From positions 1 through 64,000 of the forward strand of contig QLIY01000365.1 of NCBI GenBank assembly GCA_003260075.1: 64,000 bases of DNA, written 5' to 3'. The DNA comes from Phallusia mammillata (taxonomy: Eukaryota > Chordata > Ascidiacea > Phlebobranchia > Ascidiidae). The translations under genes and the position numbers were made by a program. This document shows, one piece after another, positions 24,601-38,000 of this stretch. How positions within the stretch are numbered: position 1 is the first letter of the stretch; each line of letters begins with the position of its first letter. Under the pieces are notes generated by a model, which searched no databases, was not told the origin of the DNA, and saw only the letters and a list, made by a program, of their open reading frames with translations.

Positions 24601-26066
24601 AGTTCTATCACAAAAGGCATATTTTTCAGCCCATTCTGTTACAAAAAGTCCATTGACAGTAACCAGTAATTCTAACTGGTTCGCTGATGTCATAAAATTT
24701 CGTGAGACGGTTCTATAGAACCAGTACGAACCGACTCAATCCCACCACTGGTTTTGGCCCATTATATATTTGCTAACTCTTTCCAATCCTCACATAAATT
24801 TACCATTTCAAAAGCTTAAAATGCATTTACAGCTTTCGCAGTCATGAAACCCCTCAAACTATCATACAGATCCTTTAAATCAGCAAACCCTAGCTCGGAA
24901 ACCACTGTCCTTCTTGTACATGTGAATATCAAGAGCTTGTGAGTATGTCAGCAACAGTAATTTACCTGTTTACAGTGTTCACATCTTCTTAACATCGGAC
25001 ATTGCTTCCAGTAATGTAAATCTAAACCCTCCTCTGTAAATCCCTCGTCTCTTTCGCCACAGAAAATACACATGCTGCAATAAACAAACAAGGTGTGTGT
25101 ACAACAGCTGAAAATTTTAGTTGTTTTTTTTCTCACGGCAGAATAAAAAAAATTATCTAAAAACAACAACTTAATTTCAACTTTATTCTTATTTGCCTGA
25201 AGAAGTGAACAGAATGAAAAAGCCGGATAGAAGCTCCAGCGTTTGTACTGGGAATTAAACACATAAAGCAATCATTTTCATACAAAAACCATGAAAGATT
25301 TTTAAATAGCATTCTAGATATGCATATTATACCAAAGCTACCAATTGGCAATTGACCTCCTATTTTGTTTGTAAACATTCTTACTCCAATGCACAATTGC
25401 AGGTTAACACACTGAGAAGAGTTCTTGGATAGTTTTTTTTATACCAGAGCACACACATATAATAGCATGAACATTTATCACATATAACATTGCAATAAAC
25501 AAATAAATTTTTGAAACTTACTTGTCCAGAAACGAGTCGTCATTTGGAACGCTTTGATTTGGATCAACTTGTTCTAAAAAACAAAACAAAGTATTTATTA
25601 CCAAACAAACCAACCTTATGTGATGGATTGATCTTTGCACAAGTATTACCTGGTTGGGGTGGTGGAGGGTTTCGTTGCGCTGCTTTCTTTCCTTGCCTGC
25701 CATCGTGTGGCACACCCTGATAACACAGACACAAATATGTTTAATCGCCATAGGTATATCATCAGAGGATTAGTGTCAGTATTATAAAAATGTAGCCCAC
25801 AAAAATCTGATGGTTTTAAAGTGAGATAAAGATTAGGAAAGATATAGGCCATAAATATGGCTGTATTATTTGGTTAAGCATCAAATGTGTCATGTTAACA
25901 CTTTGGTTATTTACAGAAAAGTGCCAAAAAGCACACAACTTTACAACTTGGAATAATTTTGGTTGTGAACCTTCATAACTCATAAGTTTGTACAATCTTA
26001 CAATGCCAACTTTGTTTTAAGTACTCATCGTAGTTTTCAGCCATTAACATACAAATTGTATATCAA

Positions 26067-26165
<99 letters not shown>

Positions 26166-27763
26166 CAAAGCAATTTTATTTTATGGTTTGCCATCATTTT
26201 TTAATCATGCTTTAGCCTTGTGCCAAAACAATCAGTTAACCTTGCTGTCTCTCAAATCTAGCAACTATAAATGCAAATACTTTACAATCCAGTATCCCCC
26301 CCCCCAACAAAGCAATTTTATTTTATGGTTTGCCATCATTTTTTAATCATGCTCTAGCCTTGTGCCAAAACAATCAGTTAACCTTGCTGTCTCTCAAACC
26401 TAGCAACTATAAATGCAAATACTTTACAATCCAGTACCCCCCCCCCCAGTTCTTCAACCTGAACATTCAGAAAAATATCTTATGATGAGAACCAATGCTC
26501 CATGTAACTTTCAAGTATGCCCCCCCCCCATAAGCTATTGCTTCCAGGCTTAATATCAAGTTTATAGAGCTCTTCTGGCAAAAGTATTTTTAGTCCAACG
26601 TTTTGACGTCCTATACAGGTCTTGTTATTTACCCTGATGAGAGCGACCTGTATAGGCTGCCGAAACGTCGGAATAAAAATACATTTGCCAGAAGAGCTCT
26701 ATGAACTTGATTACAATCCAGTATTATTACACATTAAATCCCAAACTATAGCCTTCTGGCCAACTGCATATTTCAGTCAAGCACAAGGGAAAGCTTGGCA
26801 AAATGGAGTTGATGTTAATCAAACACAACTTGATTTACCTCTTTCTTCTTCCGTCGCTCCTCTTCTGCGGCTCTCGCTTGCATCTGGGATCTGATCTCAG
26901 ATTGAGTCGGTTTCCCGTCCAATCGGTCGAATCCATCAAACAGGTTTCTAACAGAAATTTTTTTTTAAAATGCTCATAAACCAAATAGATGTAAAAAGCA
27001 ACAAGGTTTTGGCAAATGCTAAATACCTTCATCAGTGATATGAAGGGCCACATCAGTTACACCCGTTTATATATTGAGTCGCATGAAGCAATGATAAAAA
27101 GGTGTGAAACAAGCGTAGGATAAAATAAGATAATTGCAAAAAAAGCACGAAGCTATTATTAAATTTAAGCCGCAGACAGTGCAGACTGTTTCGACCCATA
27201 AGATCTGAGCAGTGCAGCTGGTGACAAGACATTTGCCTTTGCACGCTAGCATGTCTTCAGATGTTTGTGGTTACATTTGTCTACAAAACTATATTGCTTG
27301 TAAGTTTGCCTACTTGAACTAAATAGCAGAAAATTCTTAATGACCATCTATAGAAATCGTTAGGGATGTGCCAAAACTGCAAATGTTCTGTTTGGTCGAG
27401 CACCGAGCATCTCACTTTAATGCTCGGTGCATTATGATGTCACAAAAATCCCCTTTCTACGTTTTAGCTCTACAAGGTCTCTTACGTCACCGGCGGTGTC
27501 TTATTTAGCTGTACATGTTCATAAAGCCCCCCCCCCCTGAGTCGGTTTCCCGTCCAATCGGTCGAATCCATCAAACAGGTTTCTAGATGAAATTACATTC
27601 AAAAATTGCTGACATGATAATGACCATCTATAGATATCGTTATTTTAAGTGAAGCAAAAGTAAACAAACTTGCAAACCTACATAACAGAGTTTTCGCAAA
27701 CTTTACTATTACAACTTGATGATACATCAAAATAATAAGTATACAAGTGCCACTAGTTGCTAC

Positions 27764-27805
<42 letters not shown>

Positions 27806-30800
27806 ATCAATATGTGTCCCCTTCAGGGAAGGGGACCCATAATAATAGGTATAAAAGTGCCACTAGATGCTACTAAAACATGGTCTTTTCATCACATAAA
27901 CCACCTGCGCAGAGTTTCTTAAAAATGCAAGGTGGCGGATTTACAGTAATAATATCAGTAATATTAAAACAAAAACAAACAAACAATTGGCGGCCGTTGG
28001 TGAAATTAGGGATCTGCTGTCAAGCAAAAAGGTTGTGCACCCCTGCTGTAAGCATTTTATACAAACCTCTAAAAATGTTGCACACTTAACCATATAATGG
28101 TTTGATTGCCATATTCCAAAATAGATTTAGCACAAACCTGTACAAGGGATTTTTTCTTGTCCTATTGTCGTCTTTCGGTAGGTAACTTTTCACAGGTAGT
28201 CGAACTTTTTTATACAACATAAATATAATCCGAGTTGCACTGTCTCGAACTGCACCGTTAGCATGTTCGAGGGCAGGAGTTGCAAACTTCATAACAGCGT
28301 CCAACGACATGGCAGGAGGTTCCAAACCTGAAATATATTGAGATTTTTTATAAGACAGTTTGTGACCTATTGCAGATATATTCACCCTTGAACCGTCAAC
28401 CAAGAGAAAATCATTAGATTAATGGCCCATGATAATACAATGTTTAGTACTTTGTATTTTATTTATTGACAAATTTTTCCAGTTCATTGTTGCAAAACAA
28501 GGCAAAAACCAAAAAGTAAAAGATTGTGTGTGTGATAAGTATTAGTATTTTAAACAAAACAGGAATATCACACAAATGTATGAATATAAAAACCTAATAG
28601 CCATTGACTATTTTACAATAATTCAACACAATTTCATGTCCTCGAAACAGCATGTAGAATCTACATATTGTAGATACATTGTAGATAAATAACCTTGAAT
28701 AACATTCATATTTTAACACATCTGATTAGGTTTTTGGCATTCATTTTATTTACGACGTAATTGAAATTAGAATATAGTGGTATTATCATATGTGCTGCTG
28801 TTTGTAATTTTTTTTTATTAAAACAAAGCAGTTTAATTACGTTTTACTTTTTTTAACAGCACGAAACCCCCCCCCCCATGAATATAAAAACCTAATAGCC
28901 ATTGACTATTTTACAATAATTCAACACAATTTCATGTCCTCGAAACAGCATGTAGAATCTACATATTGTAGATACATTGTAGATAAATAACCTTGAATAA
29001 CATTCATATTTTAACACATCTGATTAGGTTTTTGGCATTCATTTTATTTACGACGTAATTGAAATTAGAATATAGTGGTATTATCATATGTGCTGCTGTT
29101 TGTAATTTTTTTTTATTAAAACAAAGCAGTTTAATTATGTTTTACTTTTTTTAACAGCGCAAAACAAGATTAACTGCAAAGAAAACGAACAAAAGCTTAT
29201 TTTACCAAACTTTTCCAGCTGATGTTCAATTAATTCCATCCGACTTAGAGCAAGTCTGTTGGCCATATCTCGTTTAAACGGAGGAGTGGTGTGCTGCGGA
29301 ACCAGCTGAAGTTGGTGGACCATGTTAAACTCGCTCATGCGAATAATAAACTCCATTGCAGCCTCTCTTGAACGAGCAGCCTTGGAAAGAACCGTCAAAA
29401 ATTAAAATTTGTTCAGTTTTAGTAAATTCTGTGGCAAACAGCAAAAATGAAATCACAGAATTGCACAATTACTTTACATAAGCCTATTTAGTTCCTTTTA
29501 ACATTCAATCAAAGCAGTTTTTCTTGAGAAATACACAATATATGTATACAGGTTTTTTTTAAGGTTTGGTTTGGGTGACCGCTAAGTAGTTTTAAGAGAC
29601 CGCAAGTGTTTCATTTAAATACCAAAATATAGCCATATTTGCTTATTTGGGAAACCGCTGGAGAAATTTGAAAAGCACCTTAAAAAAACACTGTATGTAT
29701 ATATTGTTTGAAATGTTATACACAGGGTTGTTATACCATCCTTATTTCTGGGATTTGACCTTATTTCTAAGAAATGTGTTTGTTTTTTATGTGAGTTCTT
29801 ATTTGCAACAATTAGAATCAAATCCCTGCTATACAAGTAAACGTAAAGCTAGGCCTGAGGTGCCATGAGATGCACAAAGTATTTTTTTACAAACAAGTTT
29901 TAAGTTAAACCCTTTCTCACTTTTACAAGCGCAAAACAAGGTAAAAAAATAAATTATACAAAAGGTTTAAAAATCTTAAATTTAGACAACTTTATAGCAA
30001 TTAAAGTTCAGCCTTGAATGTATACATCAATCCCAAAACATTATTTTATAAATATTGCACATTATATATACATGCCAATAAACTGCTAGATGGTACATTA
30101 GCCAATACAGCATATCTCTTGTCACCAGCTGCACTGATCTTAAGGGTGGAAACCAGTGGTGGGATTCAAATTTTTTGTCAGCCGGTTCGCCGATCTCATA
30201 ACACCAGTGGTGAGATTCAAACTTTCGGTGGTGGAATTCAAATATCTTGTCATGCTAACTGGTTTGCTGATCTCATAACATTTCATGAGATGGTTCTGTA
30301 GAACCGGTGAGAAATGGCTGAACCCCACCATTGGTACTTATGATACATATGTAGTATAATATCCTGTAGATCACAGAGGATGTTTTCCACTCACCGATTC
30401 TGCCGTCTTTTGAATAAGATTTGGAAGAGTTCTATTTACTGCATGAGTGGTTTCGGCTTTTCCGAGTTTGTGTTTCGGAATAAAATCAACAAGTATTAAC
30501 TCAAGTAGTCTCAAAGCAGCATGAAAGACTGCATGAACTTTATCTAAAAAAATACGCACTCATAAGGCAATAAATATAAATATTAGATTCCCCCCCCCCG
30601 AAATGTTATACACAGGGTTGTTATACCATCCTTATTTCTGGGATTTGTCCTTATTTCTAAGAAATGTGTTTGTTTTTGATTTGAGTCCTTATTTGCAACA
30701 ATTAGAATCAAATCCCTGCTATACAAGTAAACGTAAAGCTAGGTCTGAGGTGCCATGAGATGCACAAAGTATTTTTTACAAACAAGTTTTACATTAAACC

Positions 30801-33800
30801 CTTTCACACTTTTACGAGCGCAAACCCCCCCCCCAGCCAATACAGCATATCTCTTGTCACCAGCTGCACTGATCTTAAGGGTCGAAACCAGTGGTGGGAT
30901 TCAATTTTTTTGTCAGCCGGGTCGCCGATCTCATTAAACCAGTGGTGAGATTCAAACTTTCAGTGGTGGAATTCAAATATTTTGTCATGCTAACTGGTTT
31001 GCTGATCTCATAACATTTCATGAGATGGTTCTGTAGAACCGGTGAGAAATGGCTGAACCCCACCATTGGTACTTATGATACATATGTAGTATAATATCCT
31101 GTAGATCACAGAGGATGTTTTCCACTCACCGATTCTGCCGTCTTTTGAATAAGATTTGGAAGAGTTCTATTTACTGCATGAGTGGTTTCGGCTTTTCCGA
31201 GTTTGTGTTTCGGAATAAAATCAACAAGTATTAACTCAAGTAGTCTCAAAGCAGCATGGAAGACTGCATGAACTTTATCTAAAAATATAAACACTCATAA
31301 GGCAATAAATATAAATATTAACAAATTTTAAACATCATTGGATTGCCTAGTACCGTTCTGTACCAACTTAACTTTAAAATCTCTATATCAATGCTATCAA
31401 AGTTAAACTAACATTCAACATAGTTACCAAAAACTGTTTACTGTACAACTATATGGACCAACTCATTGCTACCAACAATATATAAATATGTGACAACCCA
31501 ACCCAAATAGGCTGATATTCAACAAGCAATCAGTTTTAACATGAGATATCCAACTTCACCAAATTGTCAACTTATCAGTAACTAAATAAGCCATTGCTGC
31601 CAGGCTTAAATGTATAAACAAGTATTGCTCTTTCAGCATTGTAAATAATCGACGTTTCAATGTCCCATACAAGATGTATTTATCAGGTTATGGCATAGCA
31701 AGATATGCATCGATTATATACAACCCCCCCCCCTCATTGCTACCAACAATATATAAATATGTGACAACCCAACCCAAATAGGCTGATATTCAACAAGCAA
31801 TCAGTTTTAACATGAGATATCCAACTTCACCAAATTGTCAACTTATCAGTAACTAAATAAGCCATTGCTGCCAGGCTTAAATGTATAAACAAGTATTACT
31901 CTTTCAGCAGTTTTATTGTAAATAATCGACGTTTCAATGTCCCATACAAGATGTATTTATCAGGTTATGGCATAGCAAGATATGCATCGATTATATACAA
32001 TTAAGTTTGTAGAGCTCTTCTGGCAAATGTAATTTTATTCCGACGTTTCGACGTCCTATACAGGTCGTCTTCATCAGGGTAAATAACACTGAATGCGACT
32101 AGTACAGTGCACGATAAAGAAATGAAGACGAGCTGTATAGGACGTCGAAACGTCGGAATAAAATTACATTCGCCAGAAGAGCTCTACAAACTTGATATTA
32201 TGCCTGGCAGTAATAACTTATAAACAAGTAGAACTTTCAACTATAGCTTATATATACAATAAAAACTGCTGGAAGAGCAATACTTTGGTCAGAAAGCTTC
32301 ATTACCTTTGATTGCTTTTCTGATGAGGAACACTGCAGCTTTAAGATTGGTCCTTAACTCCTCTTTAGAAGTTGTGTCAGGAGCACTTGTGAGTAATTTG
32401 TAAACCGCGAGGAGAGCATCCTCACGAAACGACCATGTCTTCGAATAAGCACCAGATACCTGAAATACAACATTGTAGGCAATTGTCTTGATTTCAAGAA
32501 TGTGAAATGCAGACTAGGTTTACTAGGAAGAAATGTTTGATTACACTAGAAGGGTGGTTTATCACATTTTGCCATTGCACATACACTATAATCAATTTTG
32601 AAACGTACATATATTTACTTACAGGAAATTTCTGATCAAAGAAGCACACAAAAACTCATTTTTAGGTGATAAAGTTTGTAAGTGTTACTTTTAATGCACT
32701 TTCAATTACAATTTTTAATGCAACCCCCCCCCCCGGCTATTTTTACAACCGACCCTCGGTATTATGCCACCCTCGATACTATTCCACTTTCTCTCGGTCC
32801 CAAAGGGTGGCATAGTATCGAAGTTTGACCGTAGCTGTGTTTTTTTTTTCTTTTTGTTACCAAGCAAAATATACTTAGCTCAGCTATTAAGTTGGAAATA
32901 ACAAATAGAAAACCTACCAGGGGTAATCCAAAAACATCGATGACACCCCCCCCCCCTCCTCTTTAGAAGTTGTGTCAGGAGCACTTGTGAGTAATTTGTA
33001 AACAGCGAGGAGAGCGTCCTCACGAAACGACCAAGTCTTCGAATAAGCACCAGAAACCTGTAATGCAACATTGTGAGCAACTTACTTCAATTTAGATACA
33101 TAGGGTGTACACTTAACTTATTTAAGCAGTTCATGTTTAAGTGACAAAATCACAATCAAGTAAAATAAATCCAAAGTTTGTTGTTAGCAAAGAATTTCAG
33201 TTTGTAAATTTAAAAATTATGCTAGAATTTCCTGATAAATTCAGTGTATAAAAATATAAGTTTTGATATATATAATAAGTTGTGCACTGCTAATGCTTTA
33301 CAGAGAAATTGATTTGCTCTAACATGGCTCATTTGAAAATATGCAGCAGTTCCATGGCAAGACACCTTCAAAATTATAGGAAACATTACCATGTTAGAAA
33401 TACAAATACGAAGCTCTTTGGTACCAGGGGTAATCCAAAAACATCGATGACGGAAGCAGCTTCTCTGATATTTCGCTCGGACATTGGTTCCGGTTCACTG
33501 GGCACACCAGCTGGTCTGTTAGGGGAAGCCCCGGGGGGTGGTGATGCAAACTGGAAAAAACGGTTTGGTTTAAATTATCGAAAAAACGTCGCCTTCTTTT
33601 TTTCAACCATTTGCCTTCTAGCATTTTGACTTAAATTGGGTACAAGTTTGTTTCGCATGTACATATTGTGCATGTAAATTCATGACATAAATATAAGCAG
33701 TAATTGAGAAGGATAATTAGGGATGGACAAAAACATTATCCAATTTGGAATACTGGAATACAAAGCAAAACTAAAACAGTGGCCTTCTGAACCTTGCCTT

Positions 33801-35052
33801 TCAACCAAACATAACACAAGGAACAATAATAATGGATTTTTTCATGGACCTTAAACTACAGCCTTTGTTATTTTATAACTTATTATATCAGATAAATGGG
33901 AGATGTATAACAACCGTTGTATTGTGGTACAGTGCTCATATGTATAAGGGTCAGATTCTTAATGTGTAAGAGCAGTGACTAAATACACAGCTGTCTCATA
34001 TCAATTCCCTTTAGACTTGATCAGCTGTTTGTAACTTAATCTTAGCTCTATTGTTAACCCCAACTGCCTTACTTGAACATAAACAACATTAACTTGTTCA
34101 AAAAGGTTTTGTTGTTCAAAATGATATCATATAATAAGGAAGGTCTATGTCCTTAAGCTAACATTGCAAGAAGCTTTACCAGTACAAAATTGTAAAACAA
34201 ATTTAGGTGTAAGAAAATTCACTGTTTTTTTGTAAAACTGATAAACAGTGAATTTATAGATTTTTGTTTGATTTAATTGTGCTCTCTGATTTTTTGCATT
34301 TTATAACACATCAACTTTGCACAGCTAATTCCGGTTAGGTGAATATTTAGGCTCGTATTTGCAGCTACAATTTCGCCAAAAAATCAAAACTTAAACTCAA
34401 CTTAACCTAAAACAAAACTCTACCCACATTTTATAGTAAGCATACACATCAATAAAATGTTTGAAATTATTTCAACTGTTTGTTTAACTTACTTCTTCAA
34501 TGAACGGGTCTTGTCTCGCATCTTTAGCCAACGCAGGAATCACCTTTTCATCGTAATTCACTTGAGTTTCAACAGGAATTGGAGTAACATCTCTCTGTCA
34601 ATTGGTCAGTGGTTAATATTCGAAAACATAACTTGGATGATAAAAGAAACATAAGTTTTGTCCACATAGAAATTTTTATGTTCTGAACTTTCGCCTGTGA
34701 AACTTTTGACTAGAGACTTAAGATAAACATAAGAGCTTATGTAATTTTTTAGTTATAACAAATAAAATCAAAATTAATGATCATGGTAAATTTTTGGTGA
34801 TGGCTTTGTTTATTAAATCCTCACTAATAAGTCTATTTGAAAACAGTTACACAAACAGTCACAGGAACAGAAAACTGTGTAGCTAAACTATGCGCAAACT
34901 CAGGTATTTTTGTATTATGCTTGTGCATTTTAGGAAGCAGCACAATAGCATTTACAATCTTGTGTTTTATATTTAAATACGAACAACTTTTTATTTAAAT
35001 ACACGAAGTGACACTTGTTTGGCACCTTTTTTATCTTTATTTTATGTGAAGC

Positions 35053-35097
<45 letters not shown>

Positions 35098-38000
35098 ATT
35101 TACAATCTTGTGTTTTATATTTAAATACGAACAACTTTTTATTGAAATACACGAAGTGACGCTTGTTTGGCACCTTTTTTATCTTTATTTTATGTGAAGC
35201 ACACTGATGATGGCATAAGTATTTGCAGAAATGTTTGAAAAACAAAGCATGTCGCTGTTTACGTCTATTTGGGCTGTTATTTTCACCATTAAACTAAAGG
35301 AACATCTTGTGAAATGAAATTTGTCATCATTCAAGGGTTCAAGGGCCTTGGGGCGAATCATTTAGAAATAATGGACTTACATCAATGAATAGGCAAAGCA
35401 TTGTTTTGAAGTACCCTGGCTAAGTGATTGTTGAATTATCACACCACATGAGCCTACATCAGACCAACCACATATTTATCTCACCTCTTCAACAGCTCTT
35501 GGTGAGGCGACGTCTGAATATTGTGGAGAGGCATCTCTGGGCGATATTACGTCTTCATGTGTGGCATGTGGCTGTGGGGTTGCTTCATGGGGGGTCTGGT
35601 CACGAAAGGGGGATGTACCAATTTCTAGGGGAAAAAGTATAACATGTATTTTATGTAAACCTTTGCTGACAGGCATAATATCAACTTCATACCCCCCCCC
35701 CCCTGAATATTGTGGAGAGGCATCTCTGGGCGATATTACGTCTTCATGTGGGACATGTGGCTGTGGGGTTGCTTCATGGGGGGTCTGGTCACGAAATGGG
35801 GATGTACCAATTTCTAGGGGAAAAAGTATAACATGTATTTTATATAAACCTTTGCTGACAGGCATAATATCAACTTCATAAAAATTTTTTTGGCGGCAAA
35901 GTATTTGTACCACTGTTCCAATGTCCCATACAGGTCTCTTTATCAGGGTAAACAACACTGAATGAGTAGTACAGCGAACGATAAATAAAGGACGTTTTAA
36001 CATCATGGTGTATTCTATCCACACAAGAACTCTGGCAGTTATGTTTTTTAAATAAAAAGACATAACATAAAATTTATAGAGCTCTTCTGGCGGCAAAGTA
36101 TTTTTGTACCACGTTTCGACGTCCTATACATGTTGCCTTCATCAGGGTAAATAACACTGAATGTGGGTAGTACAGTGGATGATAGAAAATGGACATTTCA
36201 ACATTTACATGATGTATTCTTCATACACAACTACTCAGGCAGTTATATTTTGTTTAAATTACTTTTTAAGTCTGTGGATAGTGTTCCTGAGTATTAAAAA
36301 ACTATGTACATAATGTAGGGGGGAAAGACCTGTATTAAAATTATTAACACTGAGAAACCTATAAGAACATCGTACAACACAAAACAGTTGCATATTTTAT
36401 TTGAAACAGTTTATTACTGACCTTGATGTATTGGTGAGCGATGTTCAGGTTGTCGTTGTATAATTCCAGCATCTTCTAATAAATCATGCTTCTGTAACTG
36501 TTGATAAACTTTCAGTCTGTATTCCTCCATCTGTGCTTTTTTACTCTTTGCAAGATCATAATCTTCATTTTCCACAGCTCTTCTTTTGTCAAGCTCATAT
36601 CTTGAAAAGTATTTAGAAACTTACTTGGCAGATATACTCTACGTTCTTTGTGCACCAGGACATCTAGTCTTGTAACAGCAAATTAACAGTAGTCTTGTGG
36701 TATGGCCCCCCCCCCCACCAGGACATCTAGTCTTGTAACAGCAAATTAACAGTAGTCTTGTGGAAACAAGATCTAACAGCAAATTGTTCATCCAAACACA
36801 ATGAAATCTGTGCTGCACATAAACTGGTGTGTAACCACAGCATGCACATCTAAAGTTGCTCACAGTGGTCCTCAGTGTACTCAGTACGCTTATGTATATG
36901 TCCAGACACATAAAAATCTATGCTGCATATTAATGTGTGGCTACAGTGTGTGATGTTGCTCACAGTGGTCCACAGTGTACTCAGGGAGCTTGCGTGTATG
37001 CCCAGACACATGCAAATCTATGCTGCGCATAAACAGCCCCCCCCCCGTGCAGCCATAGCGTGCACATCTAATGTTGCCCACAGTGGTCCTAAGTGTACTC
37101 AGGGAGCTTGTGTATTTGACAAGACATATCAAAATGTGTTTTACGCACAAACTGGTGTGTGGCCACAGCGTGTACTGTTACTTAACGAGTCCTTACTGTA
37201 CAGACACACCTATTAGTAACACAATAAATCCATCTATTTTACTGATGATGACAACAGAGATTGTCGAACTGTCTGAACGATGTATGCTATATACACCAGT
37301 ACCTTGGCAGTAATGTTTGTGATTAAACTCGTTTTCAAGTCCGTGTATAGTGTTCCCATCTATTTTAATACAGTAATAACAAACCCTTCAAATTTGTGAC
37401 CTACATCTCCCCCCCCCCGTGGCTACAGTGTGTGATGTTGCTCACAGTGGTCCACAGTGTACTCAGTGAGCTTGCGTGTATGCGCAGACACATGAAAATC
37501 TATGCTGTGCATAAATGTGTGGCCACAGCGTGTACTGTTACTAAAGAAGTCCTCACACTTTTTAGTAACACAATAAAACAGTATATTTTAATACAGTAAT
37601 AACAAACCCTTCAAATTTGTGACCTACAGCCTGCCCAAACAAAACCTTACTAACTTGCATTGCTACAGTAAATTTACACTTCAAATATTTACATTACATT
37701 AGTAAACAGTCTGAGCCACAGTACAGTGCAAGTACAACAATGTAAAACAAATATGGTCGCTGTAAAATCTAACCAGTAAAAACGTTAACACACCTTGCTA
37801 GCTTTTCTCCGACTTTTTGTAAATCAGCGATCGCTTGTTTCATTCGCTTTGCGACATCGAAGTTTTCCTCTAAAATAAAATCATTTTATGCATTATGACT
37901 ATTATAAATAATTATATACAGCTGTATAATTTTTAAATGTTTGCCTAAACAGTGTCACACCGAATAAAGTCTTTAACACACTTAAAGTTAGGCCACAGCT

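Noticed and set aside
31130..31278. Mutually exclusive CEP104 exon
   Set aside because: It is almost identical to exon 12, including intron flanks and a neighbouring MITE, and sits beside a 10-C run. Assembly duplication is simpler.
36800..37530. CRISPR array
   Set aside because: Units are imperfect tandem repeats without unique spacers, in a eukaryotic intron.
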